64,000 bases of DNA from Flavisolibacter amylovorans (GCF_039541815.1 NZ_BAABGY010000006.1:1-64000), one strand, 5' to 3'. Shown: positions 1 to 9,990, counted from the first letter of the stretch. Program-made: numbers and translations. Notes: generated by a model from the letters alone, not told the origin.

Positions 1-412
1 ACACGCAGTTCAATCAACCCTTATCCTAAAATCCAAATCCTTTTGAATAACCCTCCAAACAACCCGAACTGTCAGATCAACTCCTAACTATTACAGTTTA
101 CTTGTTTATTCGCCTGTTGGTTTATTGGTAAGGCCGTGTTCTGTGCGCCCTAGCCTATCGTACCGAAATAACATACACACGTAGGTCAACGGACGCGGAA
201 ACTGATGCATGAGGACCGATGATCCGCGTTAATCGTATCAAATCCGTAGCATCCGCGTTCCTTCTCTCGTGTCGTGCGTCAGCAATAAATCTGAGATCAC
301 ACATCCGACATCCGAGATTCTTTGTGCCGGTAGCCGGAATCACTTACTTTACTGCTTCATTCGTGTAACCAAGCCGGTATCCCGGTTGTCTAATACGTAA
401 ATCATTCCCGCC
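1..412. other. Non-coding left edge
   Basis: No convincing gene is visible here. Short open frames on the minus strand have no recognisable protein character. The first 130 bases are AT-rich. Positions 221-269 hold one copy of a dispersed repeat found twice more in the window. The last 100 bases probably carry the promoter of the head-GIN gene, but no clean TAnnTTTG box is seen. Confidence 0.6.
221..269. repeat. Dispersed intergenic repeat, family E, copy 1
   Basis: The core ATCGTATCAAATCCGT is flanked on both sides by ATCCGCG-type words and ends in a TTCTCTC-like tail. The same arrangement occurs at 12268-12298 and 35787-35833, always between genes. Confidence 0.75.
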
Positions 413-1129
413 ATGAAACCGCTACTTGCCCTGTGCTTCGTTTTGCTACTGACCACCTCCTGCCGCTTCGGGGGCGGACGCCGCATCAAAGGCAACGGTG
501 AGCTCGTGACCCGCGAGCGCAGTGTCGGTAACTTCAACGCCGTAGAGGTGAGCGGCCCCATCGAGGTGCTGCTGACGCAAGGCGCCGCCGGGCCGGTGCG
601 GATCGCTACCGACGGCAACCTGCAGGAATACATCGAGCTGCAGGTGAGCGCTAACCGCCTCTACGTCAAGACCCGCGACGGGGTCAACCTGCGCCCGCGC
701 GCAGGCCTCAAGGTATATGTGACCGCTCCTGCGCTGGAAGCCCTGCGGATCTCCGGCTCCGGCAAGTTTACCTCTTCCGCCCGCCTGTCCTCGCCCCGCC
801 TCGAGGTGGACGTCGACGGCTCCGGCGACGTGGTGCTCGACGTGGATACACCCGACATGAGCACCGACATCAACGGCTCGGGCTCCATCCGCCTGCAGGG
901 CACCACGCGCCTCCTGCGTTCCGAGATCCACGGCTCCGGCGACCTCTATGCCTACAACCTCCTCAGCGAGCGCACCCGCGTCAACATCTCCGGCTCCGGC
1001 AATGCACAGGTACACGCCAGCAAGCGCCTCGACATCGACATCAACGGCTCCGGTGACGTGTCGTACAAGGGCGGCGGAGAGGTCAATCAATCCATCCATG
1101 GCTCGGGCAATATCCGGAAAGCGGATTGA
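413..1129 (+). CDS. Head-GIN domain lipoprotein (DUF2807)
   Basis: Predicted envelope lipoprotein of 238 residues. Residues 1-17 form a lipoprotein signal with lipobox TTSC (Cys17), so the mature protein should be membrane-anchored outside the cytoplasm. The body is a repetitive beta structure: from about residue 114 a Gly-Ser-Gly turn recurs seven times at 18-22 residue intervals, as expected of the DUF2807 right-handed beta-helix called putative auto-transporter adhesin or head GIN domain. No enzymatic motif is seen and the family has no established biochemical role. The gene is monocistronic: a REP-like hairpin follows the stop codon and a bidirectional terminator separates it from the convergent gene at 1305. 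Family call is firm, function unknown. Confidence 0.88.
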   Translation: MKPLLALCFVLLLTTSCRFGGGRRIKGNGELVTRERSVGNFNAVEVSGPIEVLLTQGAAGPVRIATDGNLQEYIELQVSANRLYVKTRDGVNLRPRAGLKVYVTAPALEALRISGSGKFTSSARLSSPRLEVDVDGSGDVVLDVDTPDMSTDINGSGSIRLQGTTRLLRSEIHGSGDLYAYNLLSERTRVNISGSGNAQVHASKRLDIDINGSGDVSYKGGGEVNQSIHGSGNIRKAD

Positions 1130-1140
1130 TCCTTCGACAT

Positions 1141-1195
1141 CCTTCGACAAGCTCAGGATGACAAAAAAGCGCTGTCACCCTGAGCCCGTCGAAGG
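1141..1195. repeat. REP-like palindrome, family G, copy 1
   Basis: Two 23-base arms, 1141-1163 and 1173-1195, are reverse complements with three mismatches around a short A-rich loop. The left arm begins CCTTCGACAAGCTCAGG. An extra CCTTCGACAT precedes it at 1131. It lies right after the head-GIN stop codon. A half copy lies at 16344-16366. Confidence 0.85.
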
Positions 1196-1254
1196 GCGGG
1201 GACCGGCAATAGAAGCTCCAGCCGGAAGTCACACGAACCGGCAGACCCATACAG

Positions 1255-1295
1255 AAAAAGCCGCAAGGACCAGGTCGTTGCGGCTTTTTATTTTA
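1255..1295. terminator. Bidirectional intrinsic terminator
   Basis: The stem AAAAAGCCGCAA / TTGCGGCTTTTT surrounds an 11-base loop and is followed by TATTTTA. A and T runs on both sides let it serve the head-GIN gene (+) and the convergent gene ending at 1305 (-). Confidence 0.85.
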
Positions 1296-1304
1296 TGAAG
1301 TCGT

Positions 1305-1841
1305 TTATCGATCGCCTTGCATGAAAAGGATGTCATTGAGTGGGTTTACCGATTCCCGATTGCCGGTTGCCGTCGCCGAAACCACTTCCTGCTCGAGTAG
1401 GCGGCCGGTAGCTGAATCGAAGGTCTTGCGTACTTCCTTGTCGCCGGGATGATCCACCACGGTGTACCTGCCTGCCAGGTAATCGCGGTAATAGATGAGG
1501 CGGCCTTCCTTATCGTAGCGATACTGGTAGAAGTAGGGGCGCGGCTCGCCGGTATAGCCCATCTGCTTCAGGCGCAGCGGGGTAAGGGCGATCTGCTTCT
1601 CGAGCAGGCCGCCGCCGCGCTCGTAGCGCAGGCGCAGCACCATCATCGTGTCGTTGCCCGTGGCCGTCGGCTCGATGGCATAGCGGGTCACGATGGAATC
1701 GATCTCTTCTTCTTCAGGAATATAGAATTGAGCCGCAGGAGGCACGATGGCGGGTCCGCCGGCAAGCTGCACGTCGGCCGGCTGGGCGGCGGCGCCAAGC
1801 GTGAAAAAGGTGGCAAAAAGGCCAATAAGAAGGTGGTTCAT
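1305..1841 (-). CDS. Secreted protein of unknown function
   Basis: I do not recognise the family. The ATG at 1841 is chosen because the protein then starts MNHLLIGLFATFF and continues to GAAAQ, a clean Sec signal peptide cut near residue 19. A start at 1871 would add ten non-signal residues. The mature protein of about 159 residues has an acidic patch (PEEEEIDS), then alternating charged and aromatic strands with YQYRYDKEGRLIYYRDY, resembling YD/RHS-like or MORN-like beta hairpins. No catalytic motif is visible. It lies downstream of pbpC on the same strand with a 253-base spacer, so co-transcription is possible but unproven. Confidence 0.65.
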   Translation of the reverse strand: MNHLLIGLFATFFTLGAAAQPADVQLAGGPAIVPPAAQFYIPEEEEIDSIVTRYAIEPTATGNDTMMVLRLRYERGGGLLEKQIALTPLRLKQMGYTGEPRPYFYQYRYDKEGRLIYYRDYLAGRYTVVDHPGDKEVRKTFDSATGRLLEQEVVSATATGNRESVNPLNDILFMQGDR

Positions 1842-2054
1842 ACGCACAAGGGTCATTGCTTCCCTTATCATCAGACAAAGCGCCGGCCGGAATCCGATCT
1901 GGGTTTTAATAATGGCCGATACCGAGGTCCGAAAGCCCGTTTCAGGCGAAAACGCATGCCTCTTCTTTGAATTCCTTTAACAAAAGCGCTTGCGAACGTG
2001 CACGTTAGATATGTAGAAAACAGAAATGTGTGGCGGTGGCTGAGGTCCATTTTC

Positions 2055-2098
2055 TCCAAAACCAACCCCCAAAACCTTCAAAACCTTTCAAAACCTAC
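2055..2098. repeat. CAAAACCTT-type simple repeat, family C, copy 1
   Basis: Tandem degenerate units of CCAAAACCTTTCAAAACC overlap the 3' end of pbpC. The same phrase recurs at 40760-40793 between the CoA-transferase subunit genes. Confidence 0.7.
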
Positions 2099-4437
2099 CT
2101 CACCCTCCGTACCTGGATCACGATCGTACGGCTGCGCCCCTTATCGTCGGTGCAGGCGATCCTGACCGGCCCTTCACCCTCGGGCACGAAGAACTGCTTT
2201 TCTCCGGGTGCGGTGCTCCGGTAGAAGCGGTCGTTGACGTACCAGTGCAGGCGGGCTACGTCGGCGGCAGCGCGGGCGCTCAGCTGCAGCGGCTCCGGGT
2301 TGCGGTCTTCGAGGAAGTACTCCGTCCCATTTTGCGGCGCCGTGATCAGCGGACCGTCGCCACGCTGCAGGGTTTCGCACTCGGAGTGGTGCGGTGGCAC
2401 CCGCTCATAGGGCTGGTTGCGCGCCGCGTAGAATTCCTGCATCTCGGGTGGCAGCACCCGGAAGAGCTTTCGCTGGTAGCCGGTTTCGGGCAGGCATCCG
2501 CCGCAGTATGACACCGATCCGTCTGCCGACAAGGCTACCTCCTTCAGGTGCGAGCAGGCAACGGTGCTGCTGATAAGCGGCAGGAAGGCGTCCATCACCG
2601 TAGCACTACAGTGAGGGCCCGGCGGCAGCCCGCTCTCGGGGCACACGAGGCGCTGCGCGGCGTCGGGCGGCGGCGTGAACCATTCGCCGTCGCTGTCGTA
2701 GTCGATGCTGTTGAAGAGGCGGAAGAGCAGGGGCGTGGCCGTATTGGCGCCACTGAGCTCGGGCACGCCGGTGCCGGAGAAGTTGCCCACCCACACACCG
2801 ATCGTGTAGCGCTTGTTGTAGCCGATGCTCCAGGCGTCGCGGCGTCCATACGAGGTACCTGTTTTCCAGGCGATCTTCGGAAGGTTCTCGGTGGCCGACC
2901 AGTTGAGCGGGAAATCGGGGCGGCCCAGCTGCGCGAGGATATCGGTGACCATAAAGGCCGCGCCTGGCGAAAGCAGCTGCTCCGTCTTGCCCTTCGGTGC
3001 GTCGGGCGTGTACCGCAGCGGCGCCCAGGTGCCGCCGTTGGCAAGTGCGCAATAAAGCCCCGTAAGCTCTTCGAGGGTAGCGCCGCAGCCGCCGAGCACC
3101 AGCGAGAGCCCAAGCTTGTTGCGGTCTTTCTGCACCTGCTTCAGCCCGCCGGATGCGAGAGCGGCGATCATCTTTTCGGTGCCCAGCTGCTGCAGGCCTT
3201 TCACCGCGGGGATGTTGAGCGAGTTGGCGAGCGCGTATTCCACCGTTACGTAGCCATTGAATTGCTGGTCGTAGTTCTCCGGCCGGTAGCCGCTGTAGTT
3301 CACCGGCACGTCGGTGAGCACCGTGTGCGGCGTCATGAGTCCCTCATCGAAGCAAAGCCCGAAAAGCAGGGGCTTCAGCGTGCTGCCCGGCTGCCGGATA
3401 GCGGCCGCGCCGTTCACCTGCCCGCCGTCGGCCGTATCCGTGAACGACCCGGAGCCGACATAAGCAAGTACCTCGCGCGTGCCGTTGTCGACCACGATCA
3501 CCGCGGCATTGCGGATGTCCTGGAAGCGCAGGGCGCGTACGTAGTCTTCGGTGAGCTTGGTAGCCTTGGCCTGAAGGTTGGGCTGCAGTGTACTCCGCAC
3601 CTGAAGGCTTTCGGCGCCCCGCTTCAGTTTCAGGGAAAGGTGCGGCGCGAGGCGCGGTACGGTGTTGCGGCGTACCGTGAGCGGCTCGGCCAGGGCATCG
3701 CTGATCTCCTTTTGCGTAAACACCTGTTCGGCGGCGAAGCGTTGCAGCCAGTGGTTGCGCTCCGCTACGATGGCCGCGTTGTGGCGTCCCGGAACAAGCG
3801 TTGAGGGGCGGTTGGGGATGATGGAGAGCGCTGTGATCTCGGCAAGCGACAGGTGATCGGGTGCCTTTTGAAAATACAGCAGCGCAGCCGCCTTTACGCC
3901 CTCGATGTTGCCGCCGTAGGGCACCACATTGACGTATAGCTGCAGGATCTCGTCCTTGCTGTATTTCCATTCGAGCTGCAGCGCGCGGAAGCTCTCGATG
4001 ATCTTCGAACCGAAATGCCGCGGGCGCCGCTCGAGGGCGCGGGCCACCTGCATGGTGATGGTGGAAGCACCGGAGGTACGCCGCCCTTTCGTAAGGTTGT
4101 TGGCCGCCGCGCGGAGCACGGCGAATACGTTCACGCCGGGGTGACTGTAGAAATACTTGTCCTCTTTGGCGATGAGCGTGCGGCGCAGCAGCGGCGAGAT
4201 CTCGGAGAGCTCGGTGCGCATGCGCCACTTCTGGTCGGGCGTCAGGTACGCGTGCAGCACGCCACCGTTGCGGTCACGAATCACCGTGGTATAATCGATG
4301 CGGTCGCGCAGTGGAAAACACCAGTTCAGCAGTAGAAAAAGCAGGAACGCAGCAGCGGAGAGGATTACCAATCTTTTAACAACGGCCTTGAAAAAAGACA
4401 CGGTAACTTTCTGTCGTAATCTTCTATATGGACTCAT
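2095..4437 (-). CDS. pbpC: Penicillin-binding protein 1C
   Basis: Bifunctional peptidoglycan synthase of 780 residues, usual size for PBP1C. A membrane anchor lies at about 22-42. The GT51 transglycosylase domain (about 60-235) has catalytic Glu92 in EDKYFYSHPG and the GASTITMQVAR motif at 123-133. The transpeptidase domain carries SxxK at Ser352 (STLK), SxN at Ser406 (SLN) and KTG at 525-527, so the acyl-enzyme machinery is intact. The C-terminal 100 residues match the PBP1C-specific beta domain (BiPBP_C). It is divergent from the alpha-2-macroglobulin gene with a 132-base shared promoter region, a pairing known from E. coli (pbpC-yfhM) and many Gram-negatives. A GGAGG lies 10 bases before the ATG. 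Confidence 0.96.
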   Translation of the reverse strand: MSPYRRLRQKVTVSFFKAVVKRLVILSAAAFLLFLLLNWCFPLRDRIDYTTVIRDRNGGVLHAYLTPDQKWRMRTELSEISPLLRRTLIAKEDKYFYSHPGVNVFAVLRAAANNLTKGRRTSGASTITMQVARALERRPRHFGSKIIESFRALQLEWKYSKDEILQLYVNVVPYGGNIEGVKAAALLYFQKAPDHLSLAEITALSIIPNRPSTLVPGRHNAAIVAERNHWLQRFAAEQVFTQKEISDALAEPLTVRRNTVPRLAPHLSLKLKRGAESLQVRSTLQPNLQAKATKLTEDYVRALRFQDIRNAAVIVVDNGTREVLAYVGSGSFTDTADGGQVNGAAAIRQPGSTLKPLLFGLCFDEGLMTPHTVLTDVPVNYSGYRPENYDQQFNGYVTVEYALANSLNIPAVKGLQQLGTEKMIAALASGGLKQVQKDRNKLGLSLVLGGCGATLEELTGLYCALANGGTWAPLRYTPDAPKGKTEQLLSPGAAFMVTDILAQLGRPDFPLNWSATENLPKIAWKTGTSYGRRDAWSIGYNKRYTIGVWVGNFSGTGVPELSGANTATPLLFRLFNSIDYDSDGEWFTPPPDAAQRLVCPESGLPPGPHCSATVMDAFLPLISSTVACSHLKEVALSADGSVSYCGGCLPETGYQRKLFRVLPPEMQEFYAARNQPYERVPPHHSECETLQRGDGPLITAPQNGTEYFLEDRNPEPLQLSARAAADVARLHWYVNDRFYRSTAPGEKQFFVPEGEGPVRIACTDDKGRSRTIVIQVRRVR

Positions 4438-4569
4438 CGAGTCATCCTCCGTAGCTACTTTTTATTCCTCCTAAATTCCGGAATTCCGCTGCGATTCAGC
4501 CAGCCTCCCGGCAATTTAACATTTCCCCATTCCGCTCAACAAACACATCCAACCAACAACGCCTCCCGT

Positions 4570-7500
4570 ATGCGTAACCGCCTCCTTGTGTCCGCCCTTT
4601 TCGTGGCGACACTGCTTCTTGCGGCCTGTCAGCGCCGTACCGTTACCTTAAGTAGCACCAATGCCAGCGGCGAAGTGCCGCGCCTCGGCAACCTCACCTT
4701 TCGCTTTAGTAAATCACTTGTTTCCGACTCGCTGCTGCAGCAGTGGGATTCGACCGAGTATATCCGCTTCGAGCCGCGCATCCCCGGCCGCTTCCGCTGG
4801 GAGGCGCCCGACGAGCTCGTGTTTTCCCCGCGCGACCCGCTGGCGCCGGCCACTACCTATACCGCAACGCTGCGCCCGGACCTGCTCGCGCACAGCCGCT
4901 TCAACGACATCAAGGGCGGCGAGCCGATCCACTTTCACACTGCCGGCCTCAGCCTTTCCGACGCCCAGATGACCTGGGTGCTGCAGGAAGATGGCGGCCG
5001 CCAGGCCGTGCCCCAGCTCGCGCTCGAATTCAACTACCCCGTGGCGCCGGCCGCCCTGAAGGAGCACCTCCAGGTAAGCGTTGACGGTAAGCCGACTCCT
5101 TATGAACTGCTTACCGTGTCGCCGGCCAACAGTATGCTGCTGCGGCTTGCAGGCTTTAAGGGCGAGGACCGCGCCTACCCGCTCAAGGTGCAGGTGGGAG
5201 CGGGGCTGCTCCCCGAAGGCGGGCGCAACATGACCACGGAGCCGCTCGCCGCGGAACTCACGATGTCGTCGCCCTACCTGCTTTCCGTGACCGGCGTTTC
5301 CTCGGAGCACGACGGCACCGAGGGGATCGTGCGCGTCAACACCAGCCAGCAGCTGCAGGGCGAGAACGTGACACAGTACATGCGCTTCGATCCTGCCGTG
5401 CGGTATACGGTGGAGTATACCGACTACGGCGTGGCCCTGCGCAGTGAGCAGTTCAGCCCGGAGATGACCTATGAGCTCCAGATCGACAAGGGCCTGCGCG
5501 GCCGCATCGGGGGCGTGCTCAAGGAGCCCACCAGCAGCCCGGTGGCCTTCGGCGAGCTCGAGTCGGAGATCCGCTTCACGAGCAGCAAGGCACTCTTTCT
5601 TTCCAAGAAGGGTAGTGGCAATATCGAGGTGCTCATCACCAACACGCCGCGCGTCAAGCTCGTCATCTCCAAGATCTATGAGAGCAACCTGCTGCTGGTG
5701 CAGCGCAACGGCTATTCGCCGCGGGTGCCGGAAGAAGGGGCGGCCCGCCATGCTTCCTATTCGGATGAGGAAGACGAGGACGATGAGTACCGGTATGAGG
5801 ACAACGAGGTGCTGGGCGGCGACGTGATCTTCACCAAGGATATCGACACCCGCAGCCTCCCCAAATCCGGCCATGGCCGCCTCCTCAACCTGAAGCAGTT
5901 CCAGGACCGCCTGCCCGACCTGCGCGGCGTCTATCATGTAGAACTACGGTCGACGGAAGACTACTGGATCCGCGACAGCCGGCTGATCTCCTCCTCCGAC
6001 ATCGGGCTCATCGCCCGCCAGGGCGGCGGCAAGCTCTTCGTGTTTGCCAACTCGATAAAAAACGCAACGGCGATGGGCGGCGTAGCCGTGCAGGTCTACG
6101 GCAGCAACAACCAGCTGATCGGCTCCGGGGCCACCAACGAGTCCGGGGTAGCGGAAGTGAAGCTGCAGCAGCGGGCCTATGCGGGCTTTCGCCCGGCGAT
6201 GATCATCGCCAAGACCAATGACGACCTCACCTACCTGCCGTTCAGCGGTACGAAGGTGAAGACCTCGCGCTTCGACGTGGGCGGCAAGCACCTCAATCCC
6301 GCGGGCGTGGACGCGTTCGTTTATGCCGAGCGCGACATCTACCGCCCCGGCGAGACCGTACACTTTGCCGTGCTGCTCCGCGACCAGAACTGGAAAAGCC
6401 CCGGCGAGCTGCCGCTGAAGCTGAAGTTACTGCTGCCCAACGGCAAGGAATTTCGCAGCCTGCTCAAAAGCCTCAATGAAGGCGGCGCTACCGAGGCGGC
6501 CATCGACCTCCCCGTTTCGGCCATCACCGGCTCCTATGTGCTGGAGGTGTACAGCTCCAACGACGTGCTGCTCGCCACGAAGAACTTCATGATCGAGGAG
6601 TTCGTGCCCGACCGCATCAAGGTGACGGCAAAGCTCGATAAGCTGGCTTACAAGCCCGGTGAAGAGGCGCGCCTCAGCGTGAGCGCGGTCAATTTCTTCG
6701 GGCCGCCGGCGGCTGGCCGCAACTGGGAGCTCGAGGTGCAGGTGAAGCAGAAGGCGTTTACGGCTAAAGGTTTCGGTGAATACGACTTTTCGCTTTCGCG
6801 ACAGGCCTCCGTTACGGATAAGGAGGTGAAGGAAGGTACCACCGATGCCACGGGCGGCGCGCAGGAAAGCTACGCGGTACCGGAGCTGTACCAGAACAAC
6901 GGCCTCCTGCAAGCCAGCTTCTTCGCCACCGTCTTCGACGAGACCGGGCGCCCCGTGAGCCGCAGAGCTACGGCCGATATCCATACACAGGACGTATTTC
7001 ACGGCATCCGCCGCGACGGCTATTCCTATTACCCGCTCAACCAGGGCGTCACCTTCCAGCTCGTGTCGCTCAACCCGCAGGGCGCGCCGGTAACGGCCCG
7101 CGCGCGGGTGCAGGTGATCCGCCACGAGTACCGCACGGTGCTGGCCCGCAACGGCGGCTACTTCCGCTACGAGTCGCAGGAGGTGACGCGCACCATCGTA
7201 GACGAGGAGCGCACGGTCGGCAACGGGTCCTCGGTGCTGTTTGTGCCGCGGGCTCCGGGCTATTACGAGCTGCGGGTCTACCGGCCGGGCGCCAGTGCCT
7301 ATGTGCAAAAAGACTTTTACAGCTACGGCGCCTGGGGCTCGGGCGGCAATGCCTTCGACGTGGACAAGGAAGGCAACGTGTCGATCGAGCCCGACAAGGA
7401 GCGCTATAAGGCAGGAGAGAAGGCGCGCATCCTCTTCAAGACGCCCTTCTCCGGCCGCCTGCTCGTAACCACCGAGCGGGAGGGCGTACTCTCCTGGCAA

Positions 7501-9990
7501 TACGTGGACGTGCCGCAGCGCAGCGCTTCCATCGAGCTGCCCCTCGGCGGGGCACATGTGCCCAACGTATATGTCACGGCCACCCTCATCAAGCCGCACA
7601 GCATGACCGATATCCCGCTTACCGTGGCCCATGGGTTCAAGAGCATTTCCGTGGAGGAGCCGGCGCGCAACATCGCCGTCGCGATCGAGGCGCAGAAGGC
7701 TTCGCGCTCGAACCGGCGCCAGAGCGTGCGCGTAAAGGCGGCGCCCAACTCCTGGGTGACGCTGGCCGCCGTCGACAACGGCGTGCTGCAGATCACCGAC
7801 TTCCAGACTCCGGACCCGTATAAATACTATTACCAGAAGCGCGCGCTCGACGTGTTCTCCTACGATATGTACCCGCTGCTCTTCCCGGAGCTATCGGTGC
7901 GGGGCAGCAGCACGGGCGGCGACGGCAACTCGGATATGAACAAGCGCGTGAACCCGATGCCGGCGAAGCGCGTGAAGATCCTCTCGTACTGGAGCGGCCT
8001 GCGTAAGACCGACGGCAGCGGCTATGCCGACTTCTCCTTCGAGGTGCCGCCCTTCAGCGGGCAGGTGCGCCTCATGGCGGTGGCTTCGCGCGACGAGCGC
8101 TTCGGCTCGGCCGAGGCCACGATGCAGGTGGCGGATCCCGTGGTGATCTCGTCGGCGCTCCCGCGCTTCCTGAGCCCCGGCGATACTACCATCGTACCGG
8201 TAACGCTAAGCAACACCACGGCCCGTGCCGCCACCGGCCAGGTGACGCTGCAGGTGAGCGGCCCCCTCCGCATCGAAGGCACTGCCGCACAGTCGGTGAC
8301 GCTGCCGGCCAACAACGAGTCCCGCGCGCCCTTCCGTATCGTGGCCACCTCCGCGCTGGGTGTGGGCACGGTGACCGTGACCGTGCAATCGATGGGAGAG
8401 ACCTTTACGCAAAGCACGGAACTTTCGGTGCGCCCGCCTTCCACACTCCAGCAGCGCAGCGGCAGCGGCGCCATTACGGGCGGCAACAGCCAGCGCATTG
8501 CATTGCCCACGGCCGACTTCCTGCCGGGCAGCACCTACCGCCTCTTCGTGAGCCGCTCACCGGTGGTGGAGCTCTCGGAGCACCTGCGCTACCTGGTGCA
8601 GTATCCCTATGGCTGCACGGAGCAGACGATCTCGGCCGCCTTCCCGCAACTGTATTATGGCGATATCGCCGCGCTCGTGAACGACAAGGGAACAGGTAAG
8701 GCCAACGCACATGCCAACGTGCAGGAGGCAGTCCGCAAGATCCGGATGCGCCAGCTCTATAACGGCGCCCTCACGCTCTGGGATGGCGAGGGCACCGAAG
8801 ACTGGTGGGCCACCACCTACGCCGCGCACTTCCTCATCGAGGCGCGCAAGGCCGGCTTCGAGATCGACAACAGCCTCCTGGAAACCATCCTGAGCTACCT
8901 CGGTACCAAGCTGCGCAACCGGGAAACCATCCCGTATTATTACAACCGCGACCAGAGCCGGCGCATCGCGCCCAAGGAGGTGCCGTACAGCCTGTTTGTG
9001 CTGGCACTCGCCAACCGCCCGCAGGTGCCCACCATGAACTACTACAAGGCCAACCCGCAGTTCTTGGCGCTCGACGGCCGCTACCTGCTTTCCGCCGCCT
9101 ATGCGCTTGCCGGCGATCGCCGCAGCTTCGGGGGCTTCCTGCCCGGTGCGTTTGCGGGAGAAGTGTCCGTGCCGCAGTCGGGCGGATCGTTCTACAGCGA
9201 GGCGCGCGACGAGGCCATCGCCCTCAATGCGCTCATCGACGTAGACCCGGGCCATGCGCAGGTGCCGGTGATGGCCCGTCACGTGGCTGCCCGCCTCAAG
9301 ACGCAGCACTACCTCAACACGCAGGAGCGGGTGTTCTCCTTCCTCGCGCTCGGTAAGCTCGCCCGGCGCAATGCGGGCAGCACCGCATCGGCCGAGATCC
9401 GCTCTGGCGGCAAGCTGCTGGCACAGGTGCGCGAAGGCGCCTGGAAAGGAACGGGGACGCAGCTGGGCAGCGGGCCCATCGATATTACGGTGAGCGGCAG
9501 CGGCACGATGTATTACACGTGGGTGGCCGAGGGGATCAGTCGCAGCGGCGCTTACAAGGAGGAAGACAGCTACGTGCGCGTGCGCCGCAGCTACTACAAC
9601 CGCTTCGGGCAGCCGCTTTCCGGCACTACGTTCCGGCAGAACGAGCTCGTGATCGTGGGCATCACGCTCGAGCGGGCCTACAGCAATACCATCGACAACC
9701 TGGTGCTCACCGACATCCTGCCGGCCGGCTTCGAGATCGAGAACCCGCGCACGAAGGAGCTGCCGGGTATGGACTGGATCAAGGACGCGGGAACGCCCAC
9801 GGCCATCGATGTGCGCGACGACCGCATCCACCTGTTCGTAGATGCCCGGGAGGACCGCAAGACCTATTATTATGCAGTGCGTGCCGTGTCGCCCGGCCAG
9901 TATAAGCGGGGCCCGGTCAGCGCCGATGCACTCTACCGCGGCGAGATCCACTCGTATCATGGTGCGGGAGTGGTGCGGGTTGTTCAATAG
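4570..9990 (+). CDS. Bacterial alpha-2-macroglobulin, thioester type
   Basis: Lipoprotein of 1806 residues; lipobox LAAC puts the acylated Cys at residue 20. Bacterial alpha-2-macroglobulins act as periplasmic protease traps: cleavage of a bait region exposes a thioester that couples covalently to the attacker. The thioester motif CTEQ (Cys1349), within YPYGCTEQT, is intact and is followed by the helical thioester domain (WATTYAAHFLIEA). MG-like beta domains precede it, including YRPGETVHF near 595. An unusual acidic stretch (DEEDEDDEYRYEDNE, about 399-413) interrupts an early MG domain. Partnership with divergent pbpC suggests defence of the periplasm during wall repair. Family call is firm; the target protease is unknown. 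Confidence 0.94.
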   Translation: MRNRLLVSALFVATLLLAACQRRTVTLSSTNASGEVPRLGNLTFRFSKSLVSDSLLQQWDSTEYIRFEPRIPGRFRWEAPDELVFSPRDPLAPATTYTATLRPDLLAHSRFNDIKGGEPIHFHTAGLSLSDAQMTWVLQEDGGRQAVPQLALEFNYPVAPAALKEHLQVSVDGKPTPYELLTVSPANSMLLRLAGFKGEDRAYPLKVQVGAGLLPEGGRNMTTEPLAAELTMSSPYLLSVTGVSSEHDGTEGIVRVNTSQQLQGENVTQYMRFDPAVRYTVEYTDYGVALRSEQFSPEMTYELQIDKGLRGRIGGVLKEPTSSPVAFGELESEIRFTSSKALFLSKKGSGNIEVLITNTPRVKLVISKIYESNLLLVQRNGYSPRVPEEGAARHASYSDEEDEDDEYRYEDNEVLGGDVIFTKDIDTRSLPKSGHGRLLNLKQFQDRLPDLRGVYHVELRSTEDYWIRDSRLISSSDIGLIARQGGGKLFVFANSIKNATAMGGVAVQVYGSNNQLIGSGATNESGVAEVKLQQRAYAGFRPAMIIAKTNDDLTYLPFSGTKVKTSRFDVGGKHLNPAGVDAFVYAERDIYRPGETVHFAVLLRDQNWKSPGELPLKLKLLLPNGKEFRSLLKSLNEGGATEAAIDLPVSAITGSYVLEVYSSNDVLLATKNFMIEEFVPDRIKVTAKLDKLAYKPGEEARLSVSAVNFFGPPAAGRNWELEVQVKQKAFTAKGFGEYDFSLSRQASVTDKEVKEGTTDATGGAQESYAVPELYQNNGLLQASFFATVFDETGRPVSRRATADIHTQDVFHGIRRDGYSYYPLNQGVTFQLVSLNPQGAPVTARARVQVIRHEYRTVLARNGGYFRYESQEVTRTIVDEERTVGNGSSVLFVPRAPGYYELRVYRPGASAYVQKDFYSYGAWGSGGNAFDVDKEGNVSIEPDKERYKAGEKARILFKTPFSGRLLVTTEREGVLSWQYVDVPQRSASIELPLGGAHVPNVYVTATLIKPHSMTDIPLTVAHGFKSISVEEPARNIAVAIEAQKASRSNRRQSVRVKAAPNSWVTLAAVDNGVLQITDFQTPDPYKYYYQKRALDVFSYDMYPLLFPELSVRGSSTGGDGNSDMNKRVNPMPAKRVKILSYWSGLRKTDGSGYADFSFEVPPFSGQVRLMAVASRDERFGSAEATMQVADPVVISSALPRFLSPGDTTIVPVTLSNTTARAATGQVTLQVSGPLRIEGTAAQSVTLPANNESRAPFRIVATSALGVGTVTVTVQSMGETFTQSTELSVRPPSTLQQRSGSGAITGGNSQRIALPTADFLPGSTYRLFVSRSPVVELSEHLRYLVQYPYGCTEQTISAAFPQLYYGDIAALVNDKGTGKANAHANVQEAVRKIRMRQLYNGALTLWDGEGTEDWWATTYAAHFLIEARKAGFEIDNSLLETILSYLGTKLRNRETIPYYYNRDQSRRIAPKEVPYSLFVLALANRPQVPTMNYYKANPQFLALDGRYLLSAAYALAGDRRSFGGFLPGAFAGEVSVPQSGGSFYSEARDEAIALNALIDVDPGHAQVPVMARHVAARLKTQHYLNTQERVFSFLALGKLARRNAGSTASAEIRSGGKLLAQVREGAWKGTGTQLGSGPIDITVSGSGTMYYTWVAEGISRSGAYKEEDSYVRVRRSYYNRFGQPLSGTTFRQNELVIVGITLERAYSNTIDNLVLTDILPAGFEIENPRTKELPGMDWIKDAGTPTAIDVRDDRIHLFVDAREDRKTYYYAVRAVSPGQYKRGPVSADALYRGEIHSYHGAGVVRVVQ

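Noticed and set aside
446..1150. Long minus-strand open frame opposite the head-GIN gene
   Set aside because: It mirrors the Gly-Ser-Gly repeats of the real gene in another frame; it has no start context and no family character.
4437..4570. Riboswitch in the pbpC / alpha-2-macroglobulin divergent region
   Set aside because: The region is only 132 bases and no conserved riboswitch core or strong alternative hairpins are visible.
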